Positions 34,904-45,327 of a DNA stretch of 60,323 bases are shown one piece after another (the stretch's first letter is position 1; each line of letters begins with the position of its first letter). Below the pieces are notes generated by a model. That model had not been told where the DNA came from, did not search any database, and was given only the letters and a program-made list of their open reading frames with translations. This DNA is from Prochlorococcus sp. AG-402-P18 (GTDB taxonomy: Bacteria > Cyanobacteriota > Cyanobacteriia > PCC-6307 > Cyanobiaceae), in contig QCJC01000011.1 in NCBI GenBank assembly GCA_003216275.1, positions 1 through 60,323 on the forward strand, in the 5' to 3' direction. The position numbers were made by a program, and so were the translations under genes.

Positions 34904-37387
34904 ATGGCCAAAGAACGCCTGAAACCAATATCGTTGCATCAAGAGATGCAACGCTCTTATCTCGAATACGCAATGAGCGTAATCGTTGGAAGAGCATTGC
35001 CAGATGCTAGAGACGGCTTGAAGCCAGTACAAAGAAGAATTCTTTTCGCTATGCATGAATTAGGCCTCACTCCAGAGAGGCCATATAGAAAATGTGCTCG
35101 TGTCGTTGGGGATGTACTTGGGAAATACCATCCTCACGGAGATCAAGCCGTTTATGACGCACTTGTAAGACAAGTCCAAGTTTTTAGCTCGAGATATCCA
35201 ATTCTTGATGGTCATGGAAACTTTGGATCAATTGATGATGACCCTCCAGCTGCAATGAGATATACAGAAACTCGCTTGGCTCCTATTGCTAACGAGGCCA
35301 TTTTAAGTGAAATAGACTTAGAGACCGTTGACTTTTCTCCAAATTTCGATGGCTCACAACAAGAGCCAGATGTTTTACCTGCTCAATTACCTTTTTTAAT
35401 TTTAAATGGAAGTACGGGAATAGCTGTAGGAATGGCAACAAGTATTCCTCCACATAATCTAAATGAAATAGTAGAAGCATTAATAGCAATAATAAAAAAA
35501 CCAACTTTAGAGGAGGAAAAATTATTAGATATTATCCCTGGACCAGACTTTCCAACAGGAGGAGAAATTCTATTAAGCAATGGAATAAGAGATACGTATA
35601 CAAAAGGAAGAGGAAGTATACCTATGAGAGGAATAGCTCATATTGAAGAAATAAATCCTGGCAAAGGTAAACACAAAAGAAATGGAATAATAATTACGGA
35701 GCTTCCTTATCAATTAAATAAATCTGCATGGATTGAAAAACTGGCTGATTTAGTTAATAACGGAAAAGTTAATGGTATTGCAGATATTAGAGATGAAAGT
35801 GATCGAGATGGAATGAGAATCCTTGTTGAATTAAAAAGAGATTCCGATCCAAACAAAATTCTAGATTTTTTATATCAAAAAACTTCATTACAGAGTAATT
35901 TTGGCGCAATATTACTTGCACTAGTTAATGGTCAGCCAGTACAACTTACATTAAGAAAATTATTAGACAATTTTATAGAATTTAGAGAAAACACAATTCT
36001 GCTTAGGACAAAATTCTTATTAAAAAAAATCAAAGATAGAGAAGAAATAGTTGAAGCATTAATACAAGCTATAAATAATGTTAAAAAAATCATAAATTTA
36101 ATAGAAAATTCAAAAGATACAATTGAGGCAAAAAATAAGTTGATAATTTCCCTAAAAATAAATGAAAAGCAAGCTAATGGAATATTAAGCATGCCATTAA
36201 AAAGATTAACAAGTCTTGAGAAAAATTCACTAAGAAAAGAAATAGATGATTTAAAAGTTGAAAGAAAAGAACTTGAACTAATCATTAATGATAGAAATAA
36301 GTTGATGAAGGTAATGATTAAGGAATTGAAAGAACTTAAAAAAAGATTTGGAAGCGAGAGAAAAACTAAGTTAATTGAAGGTGGAGATGAACTAATAGCT
36401 GCACGCATAGCCAATCAAAGACCGAATAAAGAACTTCAAAGAAAACATGCTTTAAAAGAATTATCAAAAGATTCTGAAATAATTATTCAAGCAAATAAAG
36501 TAATGAAAATAGTCTCCTCACTAACCATAAAAAAATTAAAATTAAAAGAACATGTTCAACAACAAAAAGATTTTATACCACCCAAATTAATTTGGCCAAT
36601 TAAAAATGAACCAAAAATCTTAGCTATTAGTGAACTTGGTAAAATAGGAATTCTTAAATGGGAATTTGCAGGTCAAAAATCAGGAGCATTAGAAGATTTT
36701 TTACCTGCTGGTTTAGAAAAAGATAGAATAATTAATTTAATTCCAATACCTGACAACCAAGATACTAGTTTAGGTTTAATTAGTAGTGATGGAAAATTTA
36801 AAAGAATAGCAATTAATGATATATTGGACATCTCTAATAGAGCAACAACAATTTTAAAGTTAAAAGAAAATATTAAACTTAGAAGTTGTTTTCTTTGTGA
36901 AGAAAATGGATATATTATAATAATAACTGATATTGGAAGGATTATTAAGTATCAAATAAAAGAAAAATATTTTCCTTTTATGGGAAAATTAGCCCAGGGT
37001 GGAAGTATCTTAAAATTGTTTCCTGGAGAACATTTAATCAACACATTAAGTATAAAAAATAATCAAAATAAAGATTTAATTTTAATATCGAATAAAGGTA
37101 CATTTATAAAACATAAGATTAAAGAGTTAAGAGTATCAAAAAAAGGCGAATTAGGAAAAATAGGAATAAATATTAAAGATAGTAAAACAACTAAAACTAG
37201 GATAATTAACTCTTTTATAAATAATAATTATGTTTATATAAAAACCAATAAAAATAGATATGAAAAACTTGAAAATGAAAAAATTCATTTAGAGTCTTAC
37301 AAAAAAGAGAGAAGTTTAGTGTTAAACTTAAATGAAAATGAATTTATAGATTCAGTTTTTTCAATGATCTTGCCAGAAAATAATTAA
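34904..37387 (+). CDS. Type II DNA topoisomerase subunit A (GyrA/ParC paralogue)
   Basis: 827 residues. It breaks and rejoins DNA strands through the active-site Tyr in [14 protein letters not shown]. The winged-helix start [20 protein letters not shown] and the [14 protein letters not shown] block are normal. The C-terminal propeller is Lys/Ile-rich and I cannot find the GyrA-box (QRRGGKG), which is essential for wrapping and supercoiling, so it may be a ParC-like relaxing/decatenating enzyme. From what I know of the genus, a second gyrA gene lies elsewhere. It converges with purF (4-bp overlap). Confidence 0.92.
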   Translation: MAKERLKPISLHQEMQRSYLEYAMSVIVGRALPDARDGLKPVQRRILFAMHELGLTPERPYRKCARVVGDVLGKYHPHGDQAVYDALVRQVQVFSSRYPILDGHGNFGSIDDDPPAAMRYTETRLAPIANEAILSEIDLETVDFSPNFDGSQQEPDVLPAQLPFLILNGSTGIAVGMATSIPPHNLNEIVEALIAIIKKPTLEEEKLLDIIPGPDFPTGGEILLSNGIRDTYTKGRGSIPMRGIAHIEEINPGKGKHKRNGIIITELPYQLNKSAWIEKLADLVNNGKVNGIADIRDESDRDGMRILVELKRDSDPNKILDFLYQKTSLQSNFGAILLALVNGQPVQLTLRKLLDNFIEFRENTILLRTKFLLKKIKDREEIVEALIQAINNVKKIINLIENSKDTIEAKNKLIISLKINEKQANGILSMPLKRLTSLEKNSLRKEIDDLKVERKELELIINDRNKLMKVMIKELKELKKRFGSERKTKLIEGGDELIAARIANQRPNKELQRKHALKELSKDSEIIIQANKVMKIVSSLTIKKLKLKEHVQQQKDFIPPKLIWPIKNEPKILAISELGKIGILKWEFAGQKSGALEDFLPAGLEKDRIINLIPIPDNQDTSLGLISSDGKFKRIAINDILDISNRATTILKLKENIKLRSCFLCEENGYIIIITDIGRIIKYQIKEKYFPFMGKLAQGGSILKLFPGEHLINTLSIKNNQNKDLILISNKGTFIKHKIKELRVSKKGELGKIGINIKDSKTTKTRIINSFINNNYVYIKTNKNRYEKLENEKIHLESYKKERSLVLNLNENEFIDSVFSMILPENN

Positions 37388-38841
37388 GATAAAGAGTTTT
37401 TTTCAACCCAAGATAAATATTCATCTGTTACAGTGCCGGTAACATATTGACCATTAAAACAAGATAAATCTAATTCTTTTACTTTACTATCTTTAACTAT
37501 AGCTTTGCTAAGATCATCTATCTCTTGGTAAATCATTTTATCGATTAATAAATTTTTTTCTATTTGATTTATATTCCTATTATAAGCAATTAATTCATTT
37601 CTACTTGGCATATTTATTCCATAAACATGGGGATATCTGATGGGTGGAGCCGCAGATGTAAAAGTTACTTGATTAGCACCTGCAGTTCTTGCCATTTGAA
37701 CGATTTGTTGAGAAGTTGTACCTCTAACAACAGAATCATCAACTATCAAAACATTTTTATTTTTAAATTCAGTACTCATTGCATTTAACTTTTGACGAAC
37801 AGATCGTTTCCTCAAAGATTGACCAGGCATTATAAAAGTTCTACCAACATATCTATTTTTAAAAAATCCTTCTCTATACTCTATACCTAATTGTCTAGCT
37901 ACTTGCATTGCGGCTGGTCTAGAAGAATCAGGAATTGGCATTACAACATCTATATCTCCTAAAGAAACTTGCTTTTTTATTGTCTCTGCCAATAAATCAC
38001 CCATTCTTAATCTTGATTTGTATACTGATATACCATTCATTATTGAATCAGGTCTTGCTAAATAAACATACTCAAATGAACAAGGGAATAACTGAGGATT
38101 ATCAGAACATTGTTTAGAAAAGAACTCTCCCTGAGATGTAATAAAAATTGCTTCGCCAGGTTCAACATCTCTAACAATTTGATAATCATTATTTTCAATA
38201 ACTAATGACTCACTTGCAATAATCCACTCAGGCTGATTATTTTTAGAAATTCTTTTTCCTATTACCAAAGGACGAATTCCAAAAGGGTCTCTAAAAGCTA
38301 AAAGACCATGACCAGCTATTAAAGAGATTGAAGAATAGGACCCCTCAACCCTTTTATGAACTGTTTTCACAGCATTAAAAAGATGATCGGGATGGATATC
38401 TTTTCCTTTTATTTCGAAATTTAATTCGGTAGCAAGAACATTTAGCAACATCTCAGTATCACTTGAAGTATTTGTATGCCGTCTATCAACTTTAAAAAGT
38501 TCTTTTTCTAACTCTCGTGTATTTGTTAAATTTCCATTATGAACAAGAATGATTCCATAAGGTGCATTTACATAAAATGGTTGCGCTTCTTCTTCTCTAT
38601 GAGCTGCCCCTTTTGTAGCATATCTCACATGGCCTAATCCAATCTTTCCTATCAAACTTCGCATATCTCGCGTCCGATAAGCTTCTCTAACTTGGCCTTT
38701 TGATTTATTAATATGAAAAACACTTCCATCCATTGTTGCTATACCAGTAGAATCTTGACCTCTGTGTTGAAGTAACAACAAGCTATCGTAAATCTGCTGA
38801 TTACATTGTTCTGAAGAAACAATACCGACTATACCGCACAT
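37384..38841 (-). CDS. purF: Amidophosphoribosyltransferase
   Basis: 485 residues. It commits PRPP to purine synthesis by adding ammonia from glutamine. The N-terminal nucleophile Cys is at position 2 (MCGIVGIV), with [10 protein letters not shown]. The PRPP loop is [17 protein letters not shown]. Cys residues in FPCSFEYVY and the C-terminal [12 protein letters not shown] are where the B. subtilis-type 4Fe-4S cluster ligands lie. It has a 4-bp tail-to-tail overlap with the topoisomerase gene and is 54 bp downstream of purL. Confidence 0.97.
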   Translation of the reverse strand: MCGIVGIVSSEQCNQQIYDSLLLLQHRGQDSTGIATMDGSVFHINKSKGQVREAYRTRDMRSLIGKIGLGHVRYATKGAAHREEEAQPFYVNAPYGIILVHNGNLTNTRELEKELFKVDRRHTNTSSDTEMLLNVLATELNFEIKGKDIHPDHLFNAVKTVHKRVEGSYSSISLIAGHGLLAFRDPFGIRPLVIGKRISKNNQPEWIIASESLVIENNDYQIVRDVEPGEAIFITSQGEFFSKQCSDNPQLFPCSFEYVYLARPDSIMNGISVYKSRLRMGDLLAETIKKQVSLGDIDVVMPIPDSSRPAAMQVARQLGIEYREGFFKNRYVGRTFIMPGQSLRKRSVRQKLNAMSTEFKNKNVLIVDDSVVRGTTSQQIVQMARTAGANQVTFTSAAPPIRYPHVYGINMPSRNELIAYNRNINQIEKNLLIDKMIYQEIDDLSKAIVKDSKVKELDLSCFNGQYVTGTVTDEYLSWVEKNSLS

Positions 38842-38895
38842 ATTTATATCTCCACCTTGAACAAAATCATTTTATTCATAAGATTATAAATCATA

Positions 38896-41313
38896 CTATT
38901 TTATTTTTGAAATTTTATTATAAATAGCATTATTATATGCATTTCTTAGTTCTAAGATATTAATATTTATTATTAATTTTTTATCTTGATAAATTTCTAA
39001 TTGTTTGTTATTGACTTGGCCTAAATGGGTTATTGAAAATAAGTTAGTTTCTTTTGATGATAATTCTTTATAATAATTTTTTAATTTTAATACTTGTTTT
39101 TTAGAACAACTAATTAATATTCTTGCACCTCCCTCAGAAAAAAGTAACCTTTCTAGAGATTTATGGCTTTTTGGAAGAGTGATTTGTGCTCCTAAACCAG
39201 AAGAAATACAGCATTCAGAAAGAGCTACAGCCAATCCTCCATCTCCTAAATCATGGGCTGAATTTACAATTCCTTGATGTATTATATTTCTCAAGAAAAA
39301 CTGAACTTGTTTTTCTAAGTATAAATCTATCTCAGGTGGTCTTCCTGTTTTTAAACCATGAATATACTCTAAAAAAGAGGAAGCTGATAATGTTATTCGA
39401 TTATCAATTTTATTATTTTCTTCAAAAGGTAAGCCAATCATAAATATTTGATCTTCTTTGTCTAACCATGATTTTTTACAAATATTTTTTATATTTTCAA
39501 TTAGTCCAACCATTCCAATAACTGGTGTTGGATGTATAGGTATAATATTTTTATTAGATATTTTTGTATCATTGTATAATGATACATTACCTCCTGTAAC
39601 TGGAGTATTTAATATTTGACATGCATTGGCAATGCCATCACATGACATTGATAATTGCCAAAAACCTACTGGATTCTTTGGAGAAGAAAAATTCAAATTA
39701 TTTGTAACTGCCAAAGGTTCAGCTCCTACACAACTTAAATTTCTTGCAGCTTCTGCAACTGCAGAAATACTTCCTCTTTTAGGATCTAAAAATACCCATC
39801 TATCATTACAATCAACAACAGAGGCTATTGCTCTATCAATATTTTCTTTTGAACCAAAATCATTTTGAGATCGGAGTCTAATAACAGCAGCATCAGCTTC
39901 TCCAGGCGATAGAATTGTATTAGATTGAACCTGATAATCATATTGTTTATATATCCAATTCTTAGAAGCAATTGTAGGAGTTTTTAATAAATTTATTAAA
40001 ACTTCATTCCAACTTATAAATATATTATTTTTTATTGTTTCTATTCCATTAATTGAAGATTTAGGTAATAAGGTTTCTTTCCATTTCCAATGTTTTTGTA
40101 AATATTCAGGGACTGAATTAATTAATAAATTTTTATCTATTGGAGTATCATCAGCTAGTGCTGATGCTGGTAAATCAGCAACTACTTTTCCCTTATGTTT
40201 TACCCTTACAACTTTTTCTTTTAACACCTTGCCAACAACTTCAACATATAAACCCCAACGTACAAACAAATCAGTTAAATATTTTTCTGAACCTGGTTTA
40301 ATAACGAATAACATTCGTTCTTGTGATTCAGATAATAAAAATTCATAAGGAGTCATATCTTTTTCTCTTGCAGGAACACAATCAAGATCCAATTCAATTC
40401 CTACATCACCTTTAGAAGCCATTTCAGAAGAACTACAAGTAAGACCTGCTGCTCCCATGTCTTGTGCAGCTACCACATATCCTGTTTTAAAAGCTTCTAA
40501 ACAAGCTTCTATTAAACCTTTTTCTAAAAAAGGATCACCGACTTGAACTGCAGGTCTATCATCTATAGAACTTTTTGAAAGTTCTGAACTTGCAAAACTT
40601 GCTCCACCCATTCCATCTCTACCAGTAGTATTTCCTACATAAAGAACTGGATAATCAATTCCACTTGCTCCAGAACAAACTATATCGTCCGTCTCCATTA
40701 AACCTAATGCCATAGCATTAACTAAAGGATTACCTGAATAACTACTATCAAAACCAACCTCTCCTCCAACAGTTGGCACGCCTACACAATTGCCATAATG
40801 AGAAATTCCTGATACGACACCTTCCAATAAGGCAATATTTTTTTGATCATTAAGTGGTCCAAATCTTAAAGCATTCAATAAAGCTATTGGTCTTGCACCC
40901 ATTGTAAAAATGTCTCGAAGTATTCCTCCAACACCGGTTGCTGCTCCTTGAAAAGGCTCCACCGCCGATGGATGATTATGACTTTCGATTTTAAAAACTA
41001 ATCTTTGTCCTAAACCTACATCTACTACTCCTGCATTTTCTCCTGGGCCAACAAGAATTCTGTGACCTGTTGTAGGGAATTTTTTTAATAAAGATCTTGA
41101 GTTTCGATAACAACAGTGCTCTGACCACATAACACCAAACATTCCTAGTTCATTTCTATTGGGAGGTCTTTTAAGTCTTTTACAAATTTCCAGATAATCT
41201 TCAACCTTTAATCCCTCATTGGATAATGATGTGACGACATCATATTCGACAGAAAATTTTTCTGAATTTATTAATTTTTCAAAATCACTGTTTATGGATA
41301 AAGATGACATCAT
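38896..41313 (-). CDS. purL: Phosphoribosylformylglycinamidine synthase II
   Basis: 805 residues, small-form PurL working with PurQ and PurS. It makes FGAM from FGAR with ATP and ammonia. Motifs: [60 protein letters not shown] and TSDL-like repeats of the PurM fold in the second half ([16 protein letters not shown]). ATG 41313 abuts the stop of the PRC gene, so both are on one message. Its start has two adjacent Met codons. Confidence 0.97.
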   Translation of the reverse strand: MMSSLSINSDFEKLINSEKFSVEYDVVTSLSNEGLKVEDYLEICKRLKRPPNRNELGMFGVMWSEHCCYRNSRSLLKKFPTTGHRILVGPGENAGVVDVGLGQRLVFKIESHNHPSAVEPFQGAATGVGGILRDIFTMGARPIALLNALRFGPLNDQKNIALLEGVVSGISHYGNCVGVPTVGGEVGFDSSYSGNPLVNAMALGLMETDDIVCSGASGIDYPVLYVGNTTGRDGMGGASFASSELSKSSIDDRPAVQVGDPFLEKGLIEACLEAFKTGYVVAAQDMGAAGLTCSSSEMASKGDVGIELDLDCVPAREKDMTPYEFLLSESQERMLFVIKPGSEKYLTDLFVRWGLYVEVVGKVLKEKVVRVKHKGKVVADLPASALADDTPIDKNLLINSVPEYLQKHWKWKETLLPKSSINGIETIKNNIFISWNEVLINLLKTPTIASKNWIYKQYDYQVQSNTILSPGEADAAVIRLRSQNDFGSKENIDRAIASVVDCNDRWVFLDPKRGSISAVAEAARNLSCVGAEPLAVTNNLNFSSPKNPVGFWQLSMSCDGIANACQILNTPVTGGNVSLYNDTKISNKNIIPIHPTPVIGMVGLIENIKNICKKSWLDKEDQIFMIGLPFEENNKIDNRITLSASSFLEYIHGLKTGRPPEIDLYLEKQVQFFLRNIIHQGIVNSAHDLGDGGLAVALSECCISSGLGAQITLPKSHKSLERLLFSEGGARILISCSKKQVLKLKNYYKELSSKETNLFSITHLGQVNNKQLEIYQDKKLIININILELRNAYNNAIYNKISKIK

Positions 41314-42093
41314 TTAAATCCAAGGATCAAGTTCTTCATTAGTGTCATTTGTTTTCCTTTGTTTTAGATTCATTCTATGAAATTCTTCTCTTCTATCCAC
41401 ATTTAAATCATCTATCCAGTCATCAAAAAATTGACTAGAATCTTCATTTGTATAAGAATCATCAAAACCTTCTGATTCTTCTTCAACAATTTGTTCATCG
41501 ATCCATCCTTCTAAACGATCTGAAGCTTTAAAAGTAAAATCTTCAAATTTTGTTTTAAATTTTCTGCTTTTAATAAGAAATTCTTCTTTTAAACTTGCTT
41601 TATATAGTGGTAAATCTTCAAATGTATTAAAATTACATGAAATAGATCCAGGTTGTTTATCAATAATCTGAGATATAGATAAACGCCATCTGCTTGTTCC
41701 TGGAATTAATGGATTTGATCGACTTACTAAATAATATAATATATTACCTGTTTTAGATTCAAAAACAAAATCAGCAACAATTCCTATTTTTTGACCAAGC
41801 TTATTATAAATCAAAGCGTTCATTAATGTTGGAAAACGGTCTAAAGTTTGCTGATCTGAAGAAGATCCATTTCCTTTCACATAAACTTCTTGATCATTCA
41901 TTCCTTTTAATTGATCAAGTCTCCAAACTTTTCTTTGAAGCCTAAAATTAGATGGTCGGCTAATCCATCCTAATAATCTATGAACAGGAGGATGCATCCA
42001 GGCAGATATACCTGTACCATGTTCGATACCTTTATCGCATCTTACATTATGATTTAATAAATCACTTAATAATAATTTAGTTGGTATATTCAA
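41314..42093 (-). CDS. PRC-barrel-like protein between dnaN and purL
   Basis: 259 residues. The central part (about 90-150) shows PRC-barrel-like strands, NALIYNKLGQKIGIVADFVF and NILYYLVSRSNPLIPGTSRW, then SISQIIDKQPGSI. The N-terminal WISRPSNFRLQRKVWRLDQL is also barrel-like. The C-terminal ~90 residues are acidic and low-complexity. Conserved in picocyanobacteria at this place, with no known function. It is coupled to both neighbours (2 bp from dnaN, 0 bp from purL). Confidence 0.75.
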   Translation of the reverse strand: MNIPTKLLLSDLLNHNVRCDKGIEHGTGISAWMHPPVHRLLGWISRPSNFRLQRKVWRLDQLKGMNDQEVYVKGNGSSSDQQTLDRFPTLMNALIYNKLGQKIGIVADFVFESKTGNILYYLVSRSNPLIPGTSRWRLSISQIIDKQPGSISCNFNTFEDLPLYKASLKEEFLIKSRKFKTKFEDFTFKASDRLEGWIDEQIVEEESEGFDDSYTNEDSSQFFDDWIDDLNVDRREEFHRMNLKQRKTNDTNEELDPWI

Positions 42094-42095
42094 AA

Positions 42096-43256
42096 TTAAT
42101 TTCTTATTTGTATAGGCATTACCAAATATTTAAAATTAACATTACTGTTAACTGGAGAGAAAATTGCTGGTGTTGTTGGTGCATTACAACTTAACTTAAT
42201 CAAATCTGATTCTATAACTTTTAAACCGTCTAATAAATATCTTACATTAAATGCAATTTGAAAAGATTCTCCTTTAAAAGATACAGGTAAAGATTCTGAA
42301 CCAGTTCCAATATCTTGAGCATCAGTCGTTATTTTAATTAATTTGTCTGAACTATCAGTAGATATTTTTATCACATTATTATGTTGATCAGCTAATACAG
42401 CAATTCTTTCTAATGAAGCAATAAATTCTTTCCTATCAAATTCTAATATATTTGAAAAAGAATCTGGTAATAATTGAGAATAATTTGGATAAGAACCTTC
42501 TAATGCCCTAATAGTTATTATTTCATCATCAGAAATAAAAACGACTTGTCCTTTATCAATAAAAAAATTAATTGGTTGATTATGATCACAAGAACTTAAA
42601 AATTTCTCAACTTCTCTTAATGACTTTGATGGTAATGTAATAGAAAATTTACTTGAAGAAATTAAATCATTTTCATTTTCTAATTGAGATAAAATATTAT
42701 TAATATTTAACACTGCTAATCTATGTCCATCTGTAGCAGCAGACTCTATTCCGTATCCATCAAAAGTCAGATTTACACCAGTTAATAATTGTTTAGCATC
42801 ATCACTGCTACTTGCAAATAAAGTTGATTTTATAGAATTAGATAATAATAAAGGATTTAATTTTAATGACGTTCCAGTTTCTACTAAAGGTAAATCAGGA
42901 AAATCATCAGCAATCATTCCTTTTACTTCATAAGTACCACTTTTACTAATTAATTGGACTTGTTGACTAATTTCATCAGAGCTTAGAGTTAAAGGAGAAT
43001 CACTGGATAACTTAGAAACAATTTCTACAAATAATTTTGCTGGTAATGTAATCGCTCCACTTTTTTGAACCGAAGCAGATATTGAAGTTTGTATGCCTAA
43101 ACTTAAATCAAATCCAGTTAGACGTAATTTTCCTGTTCCTTCATCTGCAGCTAATAAGACATTTGCTAATACAGGATGTGTTGGCCTATTTGATACTGCT
43201 CTACTAACAAGCTGTAAAGCAGAGTTAAGTTCAGATTGAGAACAATTTAATTTCAT
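42096..43256 (-). CDS. dnaN: DNA polymerase III beta sliding clamp
   Basis: 386 residues. A dimeric ring that tethers replicative polymerase. Three repeated domains are present, with a conserved start MKLNCSQSELNSALQLVSRA, AATDGHRLAVLNI in domain 2 and FNVRYLLDGLK in domain 3; the C-terminus ends KYLVMPIQIRN, close to the usual MPMR-L tail. First gene beside the putative origin and transcribed away from it. Confidence 0.97.
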   Translation of the reverse strand: MKLNCSQSELNSALQLVSRAVSNRPTHPVLANVLLAADEGTGKLRLTGFDLSLGIQTSISASVQKSGAITLPAKLFVEIVSKLSSDSPLTLSSDEISQQVQLISKSGTYEVKGMIADDFPDLPLVETGTSLKLNPLLLSNSIKSTLFASSSDDAKQLLTGVNLTFDGYGIESAATDGHRLAVLNINNILSQLENENDLISSSKFSITLPSKSLREVEKFLSSCDHNQPINFFIDKGQVVFISDDEIITIRALEGSYPNYSQLLPDSFSNILEFDRKEFIASLERIAVLADQHNNVIKISTDSSDKLIKITTDAQDIGTGSESLPVSFKGESFQIAFNVRYLLDGLKVIESDLIKLSCNAPTTPAIFSPVNSNVNFKYLVMPIQIRN

Positions 43257-43630
43257 CCAGTTATCTCAAAAAAAATTCCAGTGATTTAAGAATTTCATAG
43301 CTATTTAAAAAAGGCAATACCGTTAAAAAAAACGAAACTTTTTTTTTCTACTATTTTTTTTTATTCTTTATATGAAATTAATTAGTAGTAGTAGTTCTTG
43401 TGGTTTCTGTGGTAATTGGTGGAAATCTAGATAGGGACTAATGTTTATCATTTTTTTGATGTGGAAAACAATTTATAAAAGTGGAAGATCAAGATCATTT
43501 CCACTGAATTAATTTTTTGTGGAAAAAGAATTTTTCAATTTTCAATTTTATTATTGTTTTTTCCACAAAAAAGAAAATGAAAAAAAAAGATTCCCCCAGA
43601 CACTTCTTGAATTGGCTTGACTATTTGTCT
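43257..43630. other. Putative replication origin (oriC) between dnaN and thrC
   Basis: 374 bp without a gene. Exact DnaA boxes TTTTCCACA: reverse at 43460-43468 and 43518-43526, forward at 43559-43567. Weaker TGTGGnnnn boxes (7/9 or 6/9 matches) lie at 43399, 43408 and 43418. An AT-rich T-tract (43331-43370) and four tandem TAG trinucleotides at 43383-43394 precede them. The beta-clamp gene next door and an A-rich to T-rich shift of the plus strand on either side agree with an origin. TTTTCCACA is the box I know from cyanobacteria. Confidence 0.75.
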
Positions 43631-44737
43631 TCATAACCCCATTGTTTTAGTTATCTCAGTGATATTGGCTTCTACGCCACTATGAAACACTGAATCATTA
43701 TTTGATATTGCACAATCAGGATCTTTTAGACCGTTTCCTGTTAATACACAAACAATTTTTGAATCTTTTGGTACTTCTTCTTTGAGTTGTAATAAACCTG
43801 CAATTGAGGCAGCACTAGCAGGCTCGCAAAAAATACCTTCTTCCCTACCTAGTATTTTATATGCATTGATAATTTCTGAATCGGTTACGGACGAAAATTT
43901 TCCATTACTTGAACTTTTGGCTATCATTGCTTTTTCTTTATTGACTGGATTACCAATTCTTATAGCAGTGGCTATAGTTTCAGGATTTGCAACAGTGTGA
44001 CCTTTTACTAATGGAGCTGATCCAATTGCTTGGAAACCCATCATTCTAGGGAGTTTCCTAGATTTTTTAGCTATGAAATATTCTTGAAAACCCATCCAGT
44101 AAGCACTTATATTTCCTGCATTTCCCATGGGTATACATAGCCAATCTGGTGCACATCCAAGGTTTTCTATTATTTCAAAAGCAGCAGTTTTTTGACCTTG
44201 TAATCTGAAAGGATTTACAGAATTAACTAAAGTAATTGGATATTTTTCTGATAACTCTTGAACGATATCTAACGCTTTATCAAAATTCCCTTTAATTGCT
44301 AATACTTCTGCACCATATACTAAAGCTTGAGCTAATTTTCCCTGAGCAACATAACCATCAGGGATAATTACAAAAGCTCTCATTCCTCCTTTACTTGCGT
44401 AAGCAGCCGCAGATGCGGATGTATTGCCTGTGCTTGCACATATAACAGCTTCACAGCCATCTTCTTTCGCTTTACTTATTGCCATTGTCATCCCTCGATC
44501 TTTAAACGATCCTGTTGGATTAAGGCCATCATATTTGACATATACTTGGACACCTTTTCCTATTCGCTTAGATATTGACTTCACTTCTATAAGAGGAGTT
44601 GCGCCTTCATGAAGTGTGATTATCGGTGTCTTTTTTGTGACTGGTAACCATGGTTTATATGCTTCAATAAGCCCAGGCCAATTATTTTTTTTTGGACTAG
44701 TGCTGAAAAGCTGTTTTAATTTTGAAGATAATGCCAC
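43631..44737 (-). CDS. thrC: Threonine synthase
   Basis: 368 residues. PLP enzyme converting O-phosphohomoserine to threonine. PLP lysine in [16 protein letters not shown]; phosphate-binding [15 protein letters not shown]-terminal [16 protein letters not shown]. It is the shorter (class II-like, archaeal/plant-type) form. The gap at 43257-43630 lies downstream of its stop, not upstream. Confidence 0.95.
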   Translation of the reverse strand: MALSSKLKQLFSTSPKKNNWPGLIEAYKPWLPVTKKTPIITLHEGATPLIEVKSISKRIGKGVQVYVKYDGLNPTGSFKDRGMTMAISKAKEDGCEAVICASTGNTSASAAAYASKGGMRAFVIIPDGYVAQGKLAQALVYGAEVLAIKGNFDKALDIVQELSEKYPITLVNSVNPFRLQGQKTAAFEIIENLGCAPDWLCIPMGNAGNISAYWMGFQEYFIAKKSRKLPRMMGFQAIGSAPLVKGHTVANPETIATAIRIGNPVNKEKAMIAKSSSNGKFSSVTDSEIINAYKILGREEGIFCEPASAASIAGLLQLKEEVPKDSKIVCVLTGNGLKDPDCAISNNDSVFHSGVEANITEITKTMGL

Positions 44738-44763
44738 TTCTTCATCAAGTAGTTTTTAACAAT

Positions 44764-45327
44764 CTAAGTCTTAGAGCTTCCATCTTTTAGTTTTTTCAAA
44801 GGTGAGTTGGAATAAAATTCAATTAATTCAGTTAATGATTCCGCTTTTTTAAGTGTGTTATTTAATGCATTTAGATTAATAGCAATATTTTTGTTTGGAT
44901 AAGCTTTAAAAATATCGATAAGATTAATTTTTTGGTTATTATTAAAAGAACTAACGATAATTGCAGAACGTATTGCTTTTCTACTTATATTTGTATCTAA
45001 AATTTTATTAGGATGAATAATTTTTGTTATTCTATTTAAAAAAACTTTTCCTATTTTGCTATTCATTAATTTACTACTAATTGTTATAGGAACTTCTATT
45101 TCATAAGATAGTGCAGTAACTAAATCTTTTTCATTTTGACTTGTAATTTTTATAAGATTTTTTAATTGTTTACTTGCAACTTTTGTTTTTTGAAATCTGC
45201 TTAATGTTTCAACTTTAATTGATCTGGTAAAAGTTCCTTTGTAAAGATATATATTTTCTGCAGCTTTCACTTTTGGTATCATTAAAAATAATACAATTAT
45301 TCCAATATATTTATTCTTCAAGATCAC
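44764..45327 (-). CDS. Exported DUF1400-like protein
   Basis: 187 residues. Signal peptide IIVLFLMIPKVKAAENIYLY, then a mature domain resembling cyanobacterial DUF1400 (YKGTFTRSIKVETLSRF; MNSKIGKVFLNRITKIIHP). In other species DUF1400 precedes an alpha/beta hydrolase; here it stands alone. Its function is unknown. It abuts the upstream UbiB-like gene (no gap), so it is likely co-transcribed with it. Confidence 0.65.
   Translation of the reverse strand: MILKNKYIGIIVLFLMIPKVKAAENIYLYKGTFTRSIKVETLSRFQKTKVASKQLKNLIKITSQNEKDLVTALSYEIEVPITISSKLMNSKIGKVFLNRITKIIHPNKILDTNISRKAIRSAIIVSSFNNNQKINLIDIFKAYPNKNIAINLNALNNTLKKAESLTELIEFYSNSPLKKLKDGSSKT

Noticed and set aside
35932-36414. 160-residue antisense ORF in the topoisomerase gene
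   Set aside because: Composition (Ser, Leu, Phe, Ile) is the mirror of a Lys-rich coding strand; no domain.
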